A stretch of 64,000 nt of DNA from Amia ocellicauda (Eukaryota > Chordata > Actinopteri > Amiiformes > Amiidae): positions 48,715,318 to 48,779,317 of the forward strand of contig NC_089855.1 in NCBI RefSeq assembly GCF_036373705.1, read 5' to 3'. The notes under the pieces are model-generated. The model saw nothing but the letters and a program-made list of their open reading frames with translations. It was not told where the DNA came from and searched no databases. Every line of letters starts with the position of its first letter. The first letter of the stretch is position 1. Below are positions 23,218-36,500 of the stretch, one piece after another. A program made the position numbers and the translations under genes.

Positions 23218-26200
23218 CTTTGATTTTCTTCTACAGATTTGCCATCTACCCAGTGCCAGTCTCCTTCTTTCACCTGATCAGTGAGGCCAATCCAAGTGTC
23301 TTCAGATATATGTTTTTTAACAAACATCTAAAAACAAAAATATAAAACATGTAAAAAGTATCAATTAAAAATAATAATGAAACTTTATTTTTACATTTAT
23401 ATAACCACAGTTGTCTGGAACTTAGTTTAAAAACAAAGTGTGCCCTGTTGTGTATTTCATTCCTGACACAAATAAACTATCAGAGTTGGAATTGCAATTA
23501 AAGATCTGTGTCTTTAACTGTGAATCAGTCTCTGTGGTACCTTGTCTTCACAAGGTGCTTTTTCCTGACTTGCCACAGAGGTGCTGACCTCTGGAGTGGA
23601 TGTGGACACTGAGGCAGGCTGATCCATTGAATCAACTGTCTGATGTTCAGGGGGCTCCTGTGGAACAGAATTTGCTACAGGCAGAATGGGTATCTCCTCA
23701 TCCAGGACCACTAATGTCCATCTCAGCTGGTCGATGTGACATTATGAAATGACGCCAGGTGTAACCACATAGGACAAAGGTCCACTTTTCTTCTAAACCT
23801 TGACAGGAATATATTTGTGGTCTCCTTGTTAGCTCCTTGCCAACACGGTTTGACCAATGGCAAAATTACATGTCTCATTGTTGCTTGTATTTTTGTCTTG
23901 CTTCAACTGTCTGTCCTGAACAGCCCTTCTGAGGTTTGGTTGAACCAGGTCTAATCTAGAACGGAGAGGACGTCCTAGGAACAGCATGGCTGGGGTTTGG
24001 TTTGTGTTTGCATGTGTGGCATTAAGGTCAGCTTTTCATGTTTTAATTTGTCATTGCTCAGAGGGCTTGTTTAAGGCTCTGGACAAACCTCTCACAAGGC
24101 CATTTGTGGCTGGATGCCAGGGTGCAGATGTGATGTGCCAGATCCCATTCGTCCTGAGAAATGCTTGGATGTCAGCAGCTGTGAACTGGGAACCATTCTC
24201 AATCACAAACTCTTCTGGTACTCCAGTTCTAGCGAACAAGCCCCTCAACACTTCAATAGTGTGAGCTGAAGTGGTTGAGCTCATGGACACTTCAGGCCAT
24301 TTGGAACATGCTTTGACCACCACCAGCGAAATCAACATGGATATGCTGCCAGGGTGTTGCAGGCCACTCCCATGGATGAAGTGGTGCTATTTGTGGTTCG
24401 TTCTGCACTCGTTCTGTGGCGACCAGAGCATGCCATGGCAAGCTGCTCAATATCACACAGCCATCATTCAAGGTAAGCTCATCTCTCCTTTGATAGAATG
24501 GAGATAGGAGGGTTTTGTGTTTAGCTGTCCATACATTCTTTGTGGAAGCATACACTTGCAACAGTGTTTTGTCTTGTATGATTTCAGCCTTCACCATTTT
24601 AGCTGTAACAAGCAGGGTTTCAATATGGCTAAGGGCAAACACATTCAGTGCTTCACTGTCCCCATGGTCTTTGTCTGCAACATCCAATGGCAAGAGAGAA
24701 AAACCAGAATGGCCCAGTGTGCGTTTGAATTACAATTTATACTGATGTCCTCCCAAAGACAAGGCCCAACATTGGATCCTTGCTGCTGCAGTTACTGGAA
24801 TCCTCTTTTGTGGCCTAAAGATGGAAATCAACGGCAGGTAGTCAGTGACAAGCACAAACTCTCTGCCAAAGAGATACTGATTGAAGTACTGATTGAACAC
24901 CCCACACCAGGCTCAATGCCTCTCTGTCAATGTGAGTTTAGTTCTTCTCAGCCGCAGATAACGAACATGATGCAAACGCTTTAGGTCTTTCACTGCCGTC
25001 TCTCATGATGTGAGACACCACGGTTCCAACGCCATATGGTGAAGCATCACAGGCCAACTTCAGCGGCAGAGAGGGATCATAGTGGATTAGCACTGTGTCA
25101 GACATGACCACTGTCTTTGATTCTTGGAAGGATTGCTCACATTCCTTTGTCCATTGCCATTTGTGTCCAGCTTGGTACAAGTGATTAAGTAAATGCAACA
25201 CTGTTGCCAAGTTGGACAAGAACCTGTTGTAACAGTTCACAAATCTCAACTGAGAAATATCATGAGGCTGTGGAGCTTTCAAAACAGCCTTTACCTTTTC
25301 CTGGCACTTGTATAACCCACTTGCATCTATGATTGCCACTGTATGTGACGCTGGGATTCAGGAACTCACACTCGTTCTGTCTTGCTCTCAAGTCTCTTCA
25401 GGTCCTTTTTCAGGATTTCCAGGTGTTAATCGTCTGTTGCTCCGGTGACAATAATTTAGTCAAGATAGTATTGTGTCCCAAGCACCTCCTGTAGGACCTG
25501 GTCCATCGCATTCTGCCAGATAACTGGCCATGCCAAATATCAGCCTATTGTAGTGGTATAGTCCCTTCAGAGTGTTAATTATCAAGAACACCATAGAGTC
25601 GTCTTCTCTTTCCATTTGAAAATTAGACTCTGCTAGATCCACTTTTGAGCAACATTTTCCAGCAGACAGGTTGGATGTCCCGAATCCTTATTTGCAACAC
25701 GTACAACTGGGGTCACCCATGGATTCTACTTTGGACAGTATTCCGGCATCTTTCATATGGTCAAGTTCATTTTAAATTTTTTGCGAATGGTGAATGGGTT
25801 TAGATATTTTGCTTTATGATATTTTGCAGTGGCATCATCCTTGAGAAAAATTTTCCCTTTCATATGTTGGAGAGTTCCAATCCCTTCCTTAAACACTGCA
25901 GCCGCATCCTTCAGAACTCTCTCCAATTTTGCATTTGTAGACAGATGGGCATTGGGTGACACATGTAGGCTCTTTATGACTTTCCAGTCTATTTTTAGCT
26001 TCTTCAGCCAATTGCGCCCCAACAGAGGGGCATCATCTCTCTTAATAATGTACAGGTCAAGTACCTCCTGCTGGCCATTGTACTCAACTGACACTGGCAG
26101 ATCTCCAAGGGGCATAATCCTTTCCACTGTGCACATTTTGAGAAAGACAATTGTTGGATTCAGCCTTGCGTTGTTAAACAGTATTTGATATTCACTCTGT

Positions 26201-29200
26201 GACATCACCAAAACTGAACTTCAACCTTGCTTATCTTAGGTGAAAGACAGATTGCTTGTTTGTCTTTTCCCTGCACACTCTATAATGCCAAACTAGCCAA
26301 TGCACTTTCACTTTCAGTGTAAGACATTTACAATACATTGTGCATTTTTCTTTGCACTGTACAGTACTTTCCCACTTTGGCAGGCTTTCTGAATATGCCC
26401 TGTTTAATTATATTTCATGCACACATTTTTATACCTGCACTGAGGTAGGGGGTTAGAGCAACGACCACAGCCATATCACATCTTGTGCACTGAATATTTT
26501 TGTGTTGCTCCCTTCACTGCTGCTATTTTATTCACTTCAACCACATCGCTGGGGAGTTTGTTCCAGATTGTGACGCCTCTCTGTGTGAAGAAGTGTCTCC
26601 TGTTTTCCGTCTTGAATGCCTTGAAGCCCAATTTCCATTCGTGTCCCCAGGTGCGTATGTCCCTGCTGATCTGGAAAAACTCCTCTGGTTTGATGTGGTC
26701 GATGCCTTTCATGATTTTGAAGACTTGGATCAAGTCCCCACGTAGTCTCCTCTGTTCCAGGGTGAAAAGGTTCAGGTCCTCAGTCTCTCAGTAGGACATT
26801 CCCTTCAGACCTGGAATAAGTCTGGTTGCTCTCCTCTGAACTGCCTCTAGAGCAGCCTGGCCCTATTTAATGCTAGCGCTTCCCAGAGCTCAAGCCCGAG
26901 CCAGCAAAGGGGCCCATGTGGCTTGGGGAAAATGTTACAAAGTATTCTGTATCAATATCATCTTTGCTAGGGGTTGGATTTGCTCTTGTGTGCACATCCC
27001 TGTGTCTGTGTCGCCTGCCAGCCAGCAATGCCTTGGGGGAGAGGAAGGGGCAGAGAGATGCAGATGTTTGATCTGGGGCAGGATGATTTCCTACTGGCCA
27101 GGGTTAAAAAAAAATCGAAAAAATCGGGGGGCCACCGGGCCCAGGCTACTATTGGTGCTATACATGGAAATTCATGGAGAAAAACTACTAAAAATAAAGA
27201 AGTAATGTATTATGACAACAAGTGATAATATAGATCAGTATAATGCCTAATAGTGATATGCAGTATATTTTTGTTTAGTACATTTCACATTGCACAATTA
27301 TGCTCCTTGCATTGTCATTGTGCTTAGAAGTATTTTACAAGAAGTAAATGACCCAGTCAGGTGCGTCATATATGTCCTGCCTCCAAAAGGCATGTAACCA
27401 ATCAGACGTCAGAGAGCTTGTGACAGGTTAGAATTATTTTAAACACAAAACTGGGAAAATATGATACTGGAGTTCGGAGTTTGCAACCAATGATCCACTC
27501 CTGTTCTCTCTCTACACTCGCTCCCTGGGCCCACTCATCGCTTCCCACGGCTTCTCCTACCACTTCTACGCTGATGATGCTCAGATCTTCCTATCCTTTC
27601 CCTCTTCTGACCCTCTCATCCCCTCACGCATCTCTTCCTGCTTGTCTGCCATTTCTGCCTGGATGCACTCGAACCACCTCAAGCTCAACCTCACCAAATC
27701 AGATCTCCTCTTTTTCCCCACCTCTTCCTCACCTTCTGCTGACCTCCCCATCTCGATCCCCCTGGAATCCACCACACTCTCTCCTTCTTCTTCCGCTAAA
27801 AATCTAGAAGTCACCCTCGATCCTGCGCTCTCCTACTCCCAGCACATCACCACGCTTACACGCACGTGTAGATTCATCCTGAGCAACATACGCCGGAACC
27901 GCCCCTTCCTCACCGACTACTCGACTCAGCTACTCGTCCAGTCCCTGGTCCTCTCCCGCCTGGATACTGCAACTCCCTCCTGGCCGGCCTGCCTGCGTCC
28001 ACTACCCGCCGCTCCAGCTCATCCAGAACTCTGCGGCTTGTCTGGTGTCTCTCTGCCACGATTCGCACACGCCACTCCACTGCTCCGCTCCCTCCACTGG
28101 CTCCCGATAGCAGCACGCATCCAATTCAAGACTCTGACCCTCACCTACCGCTGTCTCGACCACACTGCACCAAGCTACCTTCAGACCCTTGTCTCTCCAT
28201 ACATCCCCACCAGACCACTGTGCCAGAAGACTAACTCTGCCTCCTCTCCACTCTCCTTCCTCCAGAGCCGCTCCTTCTCATCCCTGGCCCCTAAGTGGTG
28301 GAATGACCTGCCCACCGAAGTCAAAACAGCAGAGTCCCTGACCTCATTCCGGCGCTTATCAAGACGCATCTCTTCCGACAGCACTTGTAATATTAGTCCT
28401 CTGTCCCTGCTAGATTGCACTTCAGCTTATTATGCTCCTCGCGTTTCTTGATTGTTCTCCTCCTTGCTCCCTTTTCCGTAGCCCTTGTCTGTAACCCTAC
28501 ATCTTGACAGCACTTAGCTTTCACCGTCCAGGATGTAGGAAGTCTTTTACTGTACTTGCATAAATTGTAATTGAAATTTGTAAAATGTATTTTTGAATTG
28601 CTGTATTTTAGCTAAGTTGAATTTGTAATGATTGATGCCTTGTAATTCTCTGTATTTTGCACTTATGTTGTAAGTCGCCCTGGATAAGGGCATCTGCCAA
28701 GAAATAAAAATAATCATAATAATGATCGACTGTAGGATCTTCATAGGCTACAGCATAGATTCACTATAAAACATGATCAGGTGTCTTTGTTGGTAGGCTT
28801 ACAGAAATGTGGCCAATGCTATGTGTGTGTGGGGGTGGGGAGGTGCTTAGAAGGGGGTGCTAGAAAAATGTCATAGCCTTGGGGCCCAATGTGGTTTAAT
28901 GTGGGCCTGAGAGCAGCGATATGTTTCTTGAAGTGTGGAGCCCAGAACTGTCCACAGTATCCAGATGGGCTCTAACTAGTGCATTGTACAGTCTGAACAT
29001 CACTGCCATTGTTTTAAGTACTCATGTTGTTTATTGTGATTTTCCATGTGCCCCCTTCCCTCAACTCTTACCTATGACCAGAGTATATTGTCTGCACTTG
29101 TTAGCTATTAGAACTAGGATGTAAGACTCGTATTTTATATGTATTTGTAATTTTGAACTTGTAATTGTATTATGCTTGATTTGTAATTCTGTACTGTATT

Positions 29201-31023
29201 ATTGCACTTTTGTATTGCTCTGTAAGTTGCCCTGGATAAGGGCGTCTGCAAATAAATACAAAAATAAAATTGTAATGAAATATTGTTCCATAATCCTGTA
29301 ATGACAGTATTAGTATGAATTATGAAATTATGCATAATGAAGCTTGATAGGTGTCAGGACTGGTACTGAGGAGGACTGGATAGATTAGGATCCAGTACTG
29401 GCATCAAGAGAATCAAGGGGATTTAGCAAAGGAATAGTCGTGGTCACGGAAGGTAGGTCGATCGATCAGGCAAACAATAATAGCAGGGAAGATCCAGAGA
29501 CGTAAAACAGAGCGAAGGCTAGGGTCGATACACGGGAAAACACAATAACAATGCTAATGCTCAGAAATGCTGCTAGTTAGGCAAGGCAAGACTTCACGTA
29601 TATTGAGGGGAACAAATGAGTATATATATGGGGTTTAATGAGCGGGTGAAACAGGAAACAGGTGGAGAGGATTAACAGTTAAAGCCGGGATGATAATTGA
29701 ATAATGGATTTGATCAGGGTCCTGGAACAGAGTCTGGGGAAAGTGTGGCTCGGGTGACCTCTAGCTGTGAAACTGCGAACAGTCAGGGTGCAGGAGTTAC
29801 AGTAGGAGTGGAATTGTGCATGCACATCATTACATAATTAATATATAAGCTGAGACAAAGATAGAGTCCCTTCATTTGTTCATTCAGAAAATATAAATGC
29901 ATACTTGACTCACAGTACCTGTTCCATCACGTTCTCTATTATGACGAGTTGTCCTTTCAAAGATGTACAGTCATTCTTACTGTTCTCCCACTTCAATTTA
30001 TCAGATGAGAAGAAGTAACACTTGTTATTGAACAGCCTCCATGGCTTCAAACAGACATAATCGGTGATACCTGCAGATTGTGAGACTAAGAGTTGTCATG
30101 CTTTTCAAGTTGGCCTTGTTTGTTGTTTTATTTTTAATATTTTTAATTTGATTTTGTTTTATCCACAACTTCCTTTTAAGAAACACACATATAAAACAGG
30201 TGGAATATATGTAGGCCTATATAAACTAAACATATATATGCATCATGTTTTCACTGTATACATTGCTTGTGTTTATTATTAAACACTATATAAACTACTA
30301 ATGCTTAATGCAACATGATTTTGTTATTATTATGTTGTAAATGGATCACATTCTTGGTCTCTATTATTCATTTTACAGTTATTTTTGTTTTCTAATTCAT
30401 TTAACGTTTCCACCTAATGAGTGAAAACATTCGGAATAACTCATGCCAAGTTCAAATAGATTTGCACGGCTTTGTTCTGTTTAATACTCCAACTATGATC
30501 ACATATGAATGCAGAAGGCATTAAAAAGTCCTACGTATGAGATAAAAAGTCTTACATAGGAGAAAAACATAGGACATCAAAAGTCCTACATAGGAGATAA
30601 TAATAATAATAATACACATAATCCTGTGTATTTCACTTTTTAGTAGTGAAGACAGTATAAAAATGGTATTATCCCAACTGACCTTGAATATATGTTTGGA
30701 TTTGATCTGAAGTTGTGCATTTTCTTCTGCAATTTCATTTTGGTGTCTGTGAACTTGAAGTTGGATGTCATATTAATATATAGGTGGGAATATGCTAACA
30801 TCTGTAAGTGTCTACTTAATTAAAAAAATATATATTAATAAATCCATAAATAAATAAATAATTATACAGACGGGTGACACATAAATGAGTGGAGGAACAT
30901 AATGTACAAATTTTGTACAAATGTACAAAAAGAGTACAAATTACATAGTTACTTTTAACAGAGCGTTGTCACGTGATCTCTAAGCAAAAGCTAAACACAG
31001 ACATGCGCACACGCGCACGCGCG

Positions 31024-31071
<48 letters not shown>

Positions 31072-33501
31072 GGTGACAAATTAAAGGAGAAGCCTGAATA
31101 AATGAGTGGAGGAACATAATGAATGCAGATTCCTCTAAACAGGTGAACTGCCTGATACAATTAAGCGATTAACATTAACCTATCATGCTCTGTGGCATGT
31201 ATACACATGCTGAGAGACCCCAAGAGAACGGTACAGGCCTGACTGCTGGACCCCTACAGTGAGGGAGTCCGGAGGCTCTGTTATGCTGTGGAGGGCATTT
31301 TCCTGGCATGGTTTGGGTCCACTTGTCACCTAATAGGGAAGGGTCACTGCAAATCATTAGTAGTAGTTAGGTAAACATTAATTGGTTGCAAGGAAAATAT
31401 TATAGCATTCATAAACAAACAATGATTTACTATACAGTGTCGGGTACATTAATAATTATCACACATCCTTTATTTGTTACTTGTTTGTTTTTTGACATAA
31501 GCTTCACTTTCCTTGGACTTATATTACTGCTGGTCTGTGTAGCCAAAAATACAAAGCAGTGGATTTGAAAGCAATTCATAAGCAGTGAATTAAAAATTCT
31601 TATGAGTTCTGCAGCATATTTGACAAAAACATTAAGCTTGTAGTGGGAGATGTTACTTTTCTTGCAAAGTTAATCTTGCCATTTTGTTTCGATTATAGCA
31701 CCCAATCCCCGCAGCTCTACATGCATTGAAGCAGCTAGTAGAGAAATATTTTATGCAATTGGGTCCACCCCTGTAGTTCCTGGAATGAAAGGTATATGTA
31801 TTGATCCATCACTATATAGCACCTCATTGTAGTGTATGAACAACGTCCGCAACTTCCTGCTAGTCCCAGGTGTCATGCATGCTTTCCTGACCCCCAGAAG
31901 CTGCCATTCACTTGCTTCAGCCTGACTGCTCTCAGCACCCAGTTGCCACACATGGCATGTTTTAACCCTACGGCTCCTCGACCCCAGAAATCGATATTGC
32001 TTCAGTCTTAGTATTCTCAGTTTTGTGTGTTACAGCCTCCATTTCTCACACTTTATGTGATCCTATCCAGAGGCAAATTGATAGGCAACATTTTAAATGT
32101 GCCTTTATGTAACCTATATTGGCAATATGGGCTTCTGGAGTTGCAGAGCCAGTGGGTTAAAACATGTCGTGTGTGTGACACCTGGGTGTTGAGAGAAGTA
32201 ATGCTGAAGCAAGTGAATGGCGGCTTCGGAGGGGGGGGAAAGTGTAAGGCTTACGCAGTGTTTGTATGCCACCTGGGACTTGCGGGGACCTGCCGTAGTT
32301 GTTCATACACTACAATATGGGGCTGTATCATTAAGACTCAATGCACATGGCTTTGCTTCCGGGAGCTACAGGGGTGCCCCCTCTCGCCTCGATTGCATAT
32401 ATTTTCTTGTACTAGTCTGCTTTGATGTATGTAGAACCGCGTGGATCAGGTGATTATAAAGCAAGCAATTACTACTATCTAAACTTACCTTGAATATGTT
32501 TTTGGATCTGATCGAAGAGCAGTTCATTTCCTTTTGCTGTTGCCATGTCATTATTTTGGTATCTGTGAACTTGAAGGTGGGTATCAAACATGATTTTTAA
32601 AATTTTATTTATTTTACAACAGTGAAATAGATGCTATCAAATATCTTTATGGTTTGCATAGCCTGATTCTGTTACCTTCTAGGAGAATAGGAGTGAAATT
32701 ATTTTTTATGTTCTGATCAACTAATATCAAATATGTATTCTCCTGATTTGTTCTATCACATTGATTGTCAGTTGCATATCATATCTGTGTCATACCATGC
32801 AAATGCTGCAGGGGGAGGATGTTTGCCCAGCACAGTGGTGTGTAAATGTGATTTACTTCACAAGTTTTTATTATTGACACACTTTTAACACTTAAAATAT
32901 TTACTGCAAACATGAAGTGACTGAGTTCTTACACTAGTTTATTATTTTTTGTAAATAAAACAAAAAAAACGTAAGCTTCTGGCATTTTGATGCAGGTTTA
33001 CACCTGATATGTAACATGATTTCAGCATGTACATAATGCACTGTCTGCTAAAATCCTTTACAACCCACTGTAGCATTATGTTGGGTGTATTTTGATAAGA
33101 GCATTTTGGCTCTGAGCTGAAGCACTGATCTAAAGAAGACCTCTCCCCCCCAAAGTTATCAGATTTTCTTAGCTCATCAGCTTGGAACTGGTTTGCATCA
33201 GAGTGACAGTTTTGGGGAGGATGGCACCGAGAATGGGCCGAATGGTTTAGAGTTATGCTGTGAAATGTCTGGAGAAAGGGGCCTGGTGATAAAAACTCTT
33301 TGAAGTGGATGAGAGCCGAAATCCCGACATAGAGCTACGAACCCGGGCCAACCGGCATTTCCAAAAGATGGCATGGATTGACATCAGTCATAAATCAAGC
33401 CCCCCTCCAATAGGACACTGGGGGCTGAAACCGAAATCCAATCTCAAAAATTCAACAACCAATCACCTATTGATCTGACAGACTATAAGAAACAGCGCAC
33501 G

Positions 33502-33545
<44 letters not shown>

Positions 33546-36500
33546 TGAACCAGAAACTCGCTGCCACAGCTCAACCTGTAGCTCTGTTGCCAGAACCAGA
33601 ACCAGAAACCAACCAAGTCTTTGCCGGCAACAGAAGAGTTAAACTGGGAGAAGGAGATTGAGCCGTACGAAGAATTATTTTAAAGGACTTTATTAAATAA
33701 AGAACTTTACAGACTGCGCTGCCCGCCTGTCCCCACCTGATCAGTGGAGTGAATACAGCTGGACAATTGACTAAGTCGACTGTATACGAAAGTGTCAGTC
33801 ATTTAAATAGCTATTTGAGTCTTAAGAAACTTGACCCTTGGAACCAAACAGGGCCCTGCTTTCCTCAAAGACTTTGTCTTCAAATAAGTACGGTCAGAGA
33901 CCCTGCTTGCCAAGAAGATTTTGTGCACAACCTTGGAGCCTTCAAACCAGTGGAAAATCTGTTTGGAAACGACTCTACTTTTGCGAAACCCCAACTTCCA
34001 GGTGTATCGACTGAGTGGAAGTTCTTGGACAAAGCCGAACCGGACTGCCTTTGTTCCAAACCACACGGACCTCGTGCCGTGTGCTGTTATCTGAGCCCGA
34101 AGCCAGAGAGGCCTCTCTGTGACGAAGTTCAGATAAGTTTAACAGTTTGGAGTTTGTGATTCATGACATTTGAGAAATCAATTAGAAATGTTAATCTGTG
34201 ATTCATAACTCTAGAATGTGTAATATCATTTAGTTTTCTTAAATATAAATGTGTGTTGCATTAAACTGTTTCGTTGATAGTTTTAGAAATAAAATCTGTC
34301 AACGCCGAGAAATATCTTCTCATTCCTGTTTAACTTTTTAGTCTGAAATTGACACAAGTTAATAGACATTAGATTATAGGTGGCCCTGCCTATCCTTAAT
34401 CATTGAATAATAATCAGTTAAGGGAAATTGTGGTAACAAGTAATGATAGGATCTTTCTCGGCACCTAAACGTAAATGAGACTGATATATATATAAGGAGA
34501 AGTTACATGACATTAACTAATAACCTGCATAGTTATTTAATGTCTGACTAACCATACTAATGAGAGACTCACCTTCGTCTTACTAACCGGTATGGTAGTC
34601 AATGTGTTTATAACCTTTTTTTTGTTTAACGATTTGTGTGATATCATATGCGATCCCATGGTCTTTGATTTGGTCACGAAAGTGATTTGTCTTTGATTTG
34701 TTGATCTAGAGTTGAATTTTAATTAGTTTTTCCCTTTTGTATAATTAGTGTAGTGCTTCATTTAGTCTTTGTTTTGAATAAATTTGACAATTTATATCTT
34801 TGGAATGGGTGTCTGCGTCCAATTATTACAGAAATTGAGTTCTACAAGATTCCAGGATTCGTGATAAGGTGATACTATAAATTCACTTCTTTAATTGAAA
34901 TTTATAAGTGTACCTTACACTACACCACATATACATCTTTTTTTCAGTTTACATATCATTGTAGAGCTTTTTTAAATATGAGAAAACAATTGACAATCCA
35001 TGCGCAGAACCATAATACCGAGGGTGCAAATGACATGCAAACACTGAAAATTGCGTTTGTTAGACAGCTTCCCTGTTTATATGCAAGTTTATTATAAACA
35101 AAAATCTTTCAAATGCAAATGACATTAATAATAAAAAAATTGGATTATAAAATAATGTAATATTTCAATATTACAGAATGTGCTGAAGAGAGATTTTGGG
35201 CTATACACGATATTGATCAACTTGATCAAATTGATCAAGTGGTTCACATGGGGAGTTATGCTGAGAAGATGAAGGAGGCCAGTTAAAACCATTCATGCTG
35301 CTAAGAAGATTGTAATAATAATAATTAATAATAATATAATTAATTATGTTATTTATATTATTGTTATGATTAGTTGTTCTAACAAATGTGTAAAAAAGCC
35401 AACATCACAGCAATTCTCATTTTTCTTTTCTTAGGCTACATAAGCACTACTAATAGCTAATGGAACAGGAAGGGAAGTGATGATTAATCTTGTCAGAATC
35501 AGGCTGTTCATTCACACATGTCCAAATAACTGCATGATAAAGCAAGAAAAAATAAAACACATAGAGTACTGTTCCTAAGGACCCAATCAAAAGTCCAAAA
35601 GGCTTAATAATACATGCATGGGTAAGGTATTGTTAAAGTACTATGGGAATAAATGTGTTATTTTAATAACAATAAAAACACATTAATGCTGACACTGTGA
35701 TGAAATATCTGTGTAATAACCAACATGGATTGTACAAAGAAGGACACAACTTAAATAATTTAATCAGATATACAGCTTTATATACAGCAATAACAGCTTT
35801 CAAAACATCAGACCTCTTCTGCTAGATTGTGTTTGGTGTCATAGGGTCACCAAATCAATTTATTTTTATTCATGTGTGGTATTTTTTGTATTTTTTATTA
35901 TATTGTTCTTAATGTTTACAAGTATTATTATTTATTATTACTATCACTATTATGAATCATGTTTCTAACTATTGATTGTTTGAGTTAATAGACACTAACA
36001 GAGTTAACCTGACTGCCAGAAAGACCTTAATGGACTGTGTGGCGTGGAGCAGTGAATGGAGTCCGCGACGGATGGTGAGTTGCAGAGCAGTGAACTGAGC
36101 CAGCGAGGGATGATGGGGTGTAGAGAACCCTTGTGCTCTTGTGGGGGGAGAATCGGTTAGTGGGCGAGAACTGGTGATTGGATCCAAGAGAGCCCTCTTA
36201 CATTAAACGAAGTATATGTTTTGTGACTAAGATCTAATATACATATCTTTAGACTATTAAAAGAACGTAATAGTAGGCCTACTATTCCATATGATGAGAC
36301 TGGTGTTCACCTCTGTCTGCCTCTAGTCTGTAAAAGTAAAGTGTTCAACTATTTGAGAGAATACTGCGTTTTGTATAGTGGTGCTGTTATATTTCCCTCC
36401 TGACCATTCCCAGTTGTTTCCCCCAGATGGCAGTGTTAATCTAATTTAGTTTCCTCTCCATCCCGCCTTGCAGTAAATCAATTAGTAATTTGCTTAATTG

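Larger units (their letters stand above)
26476..29014 (-). mobile_element. CR1 fragment (copy B), split by a 2-kb insertion
   Basis: 26490-26856 and 28910-29014 are adjacent parts of the same CR1 3' region: in the uninterrupted copy at 44093-46989 the two sequences are contiguous (AGAGCAGCGATATCTTTC near 44549). The insert is 26857-28909. Confidence 0.88.

Noticed and set aside
33749..34159. 136-codon frame
   Set aside because: It is repeated in inverted copy 2 only as a shorter frame and sits in an LTR-like dispersed repeat, with no known domain.
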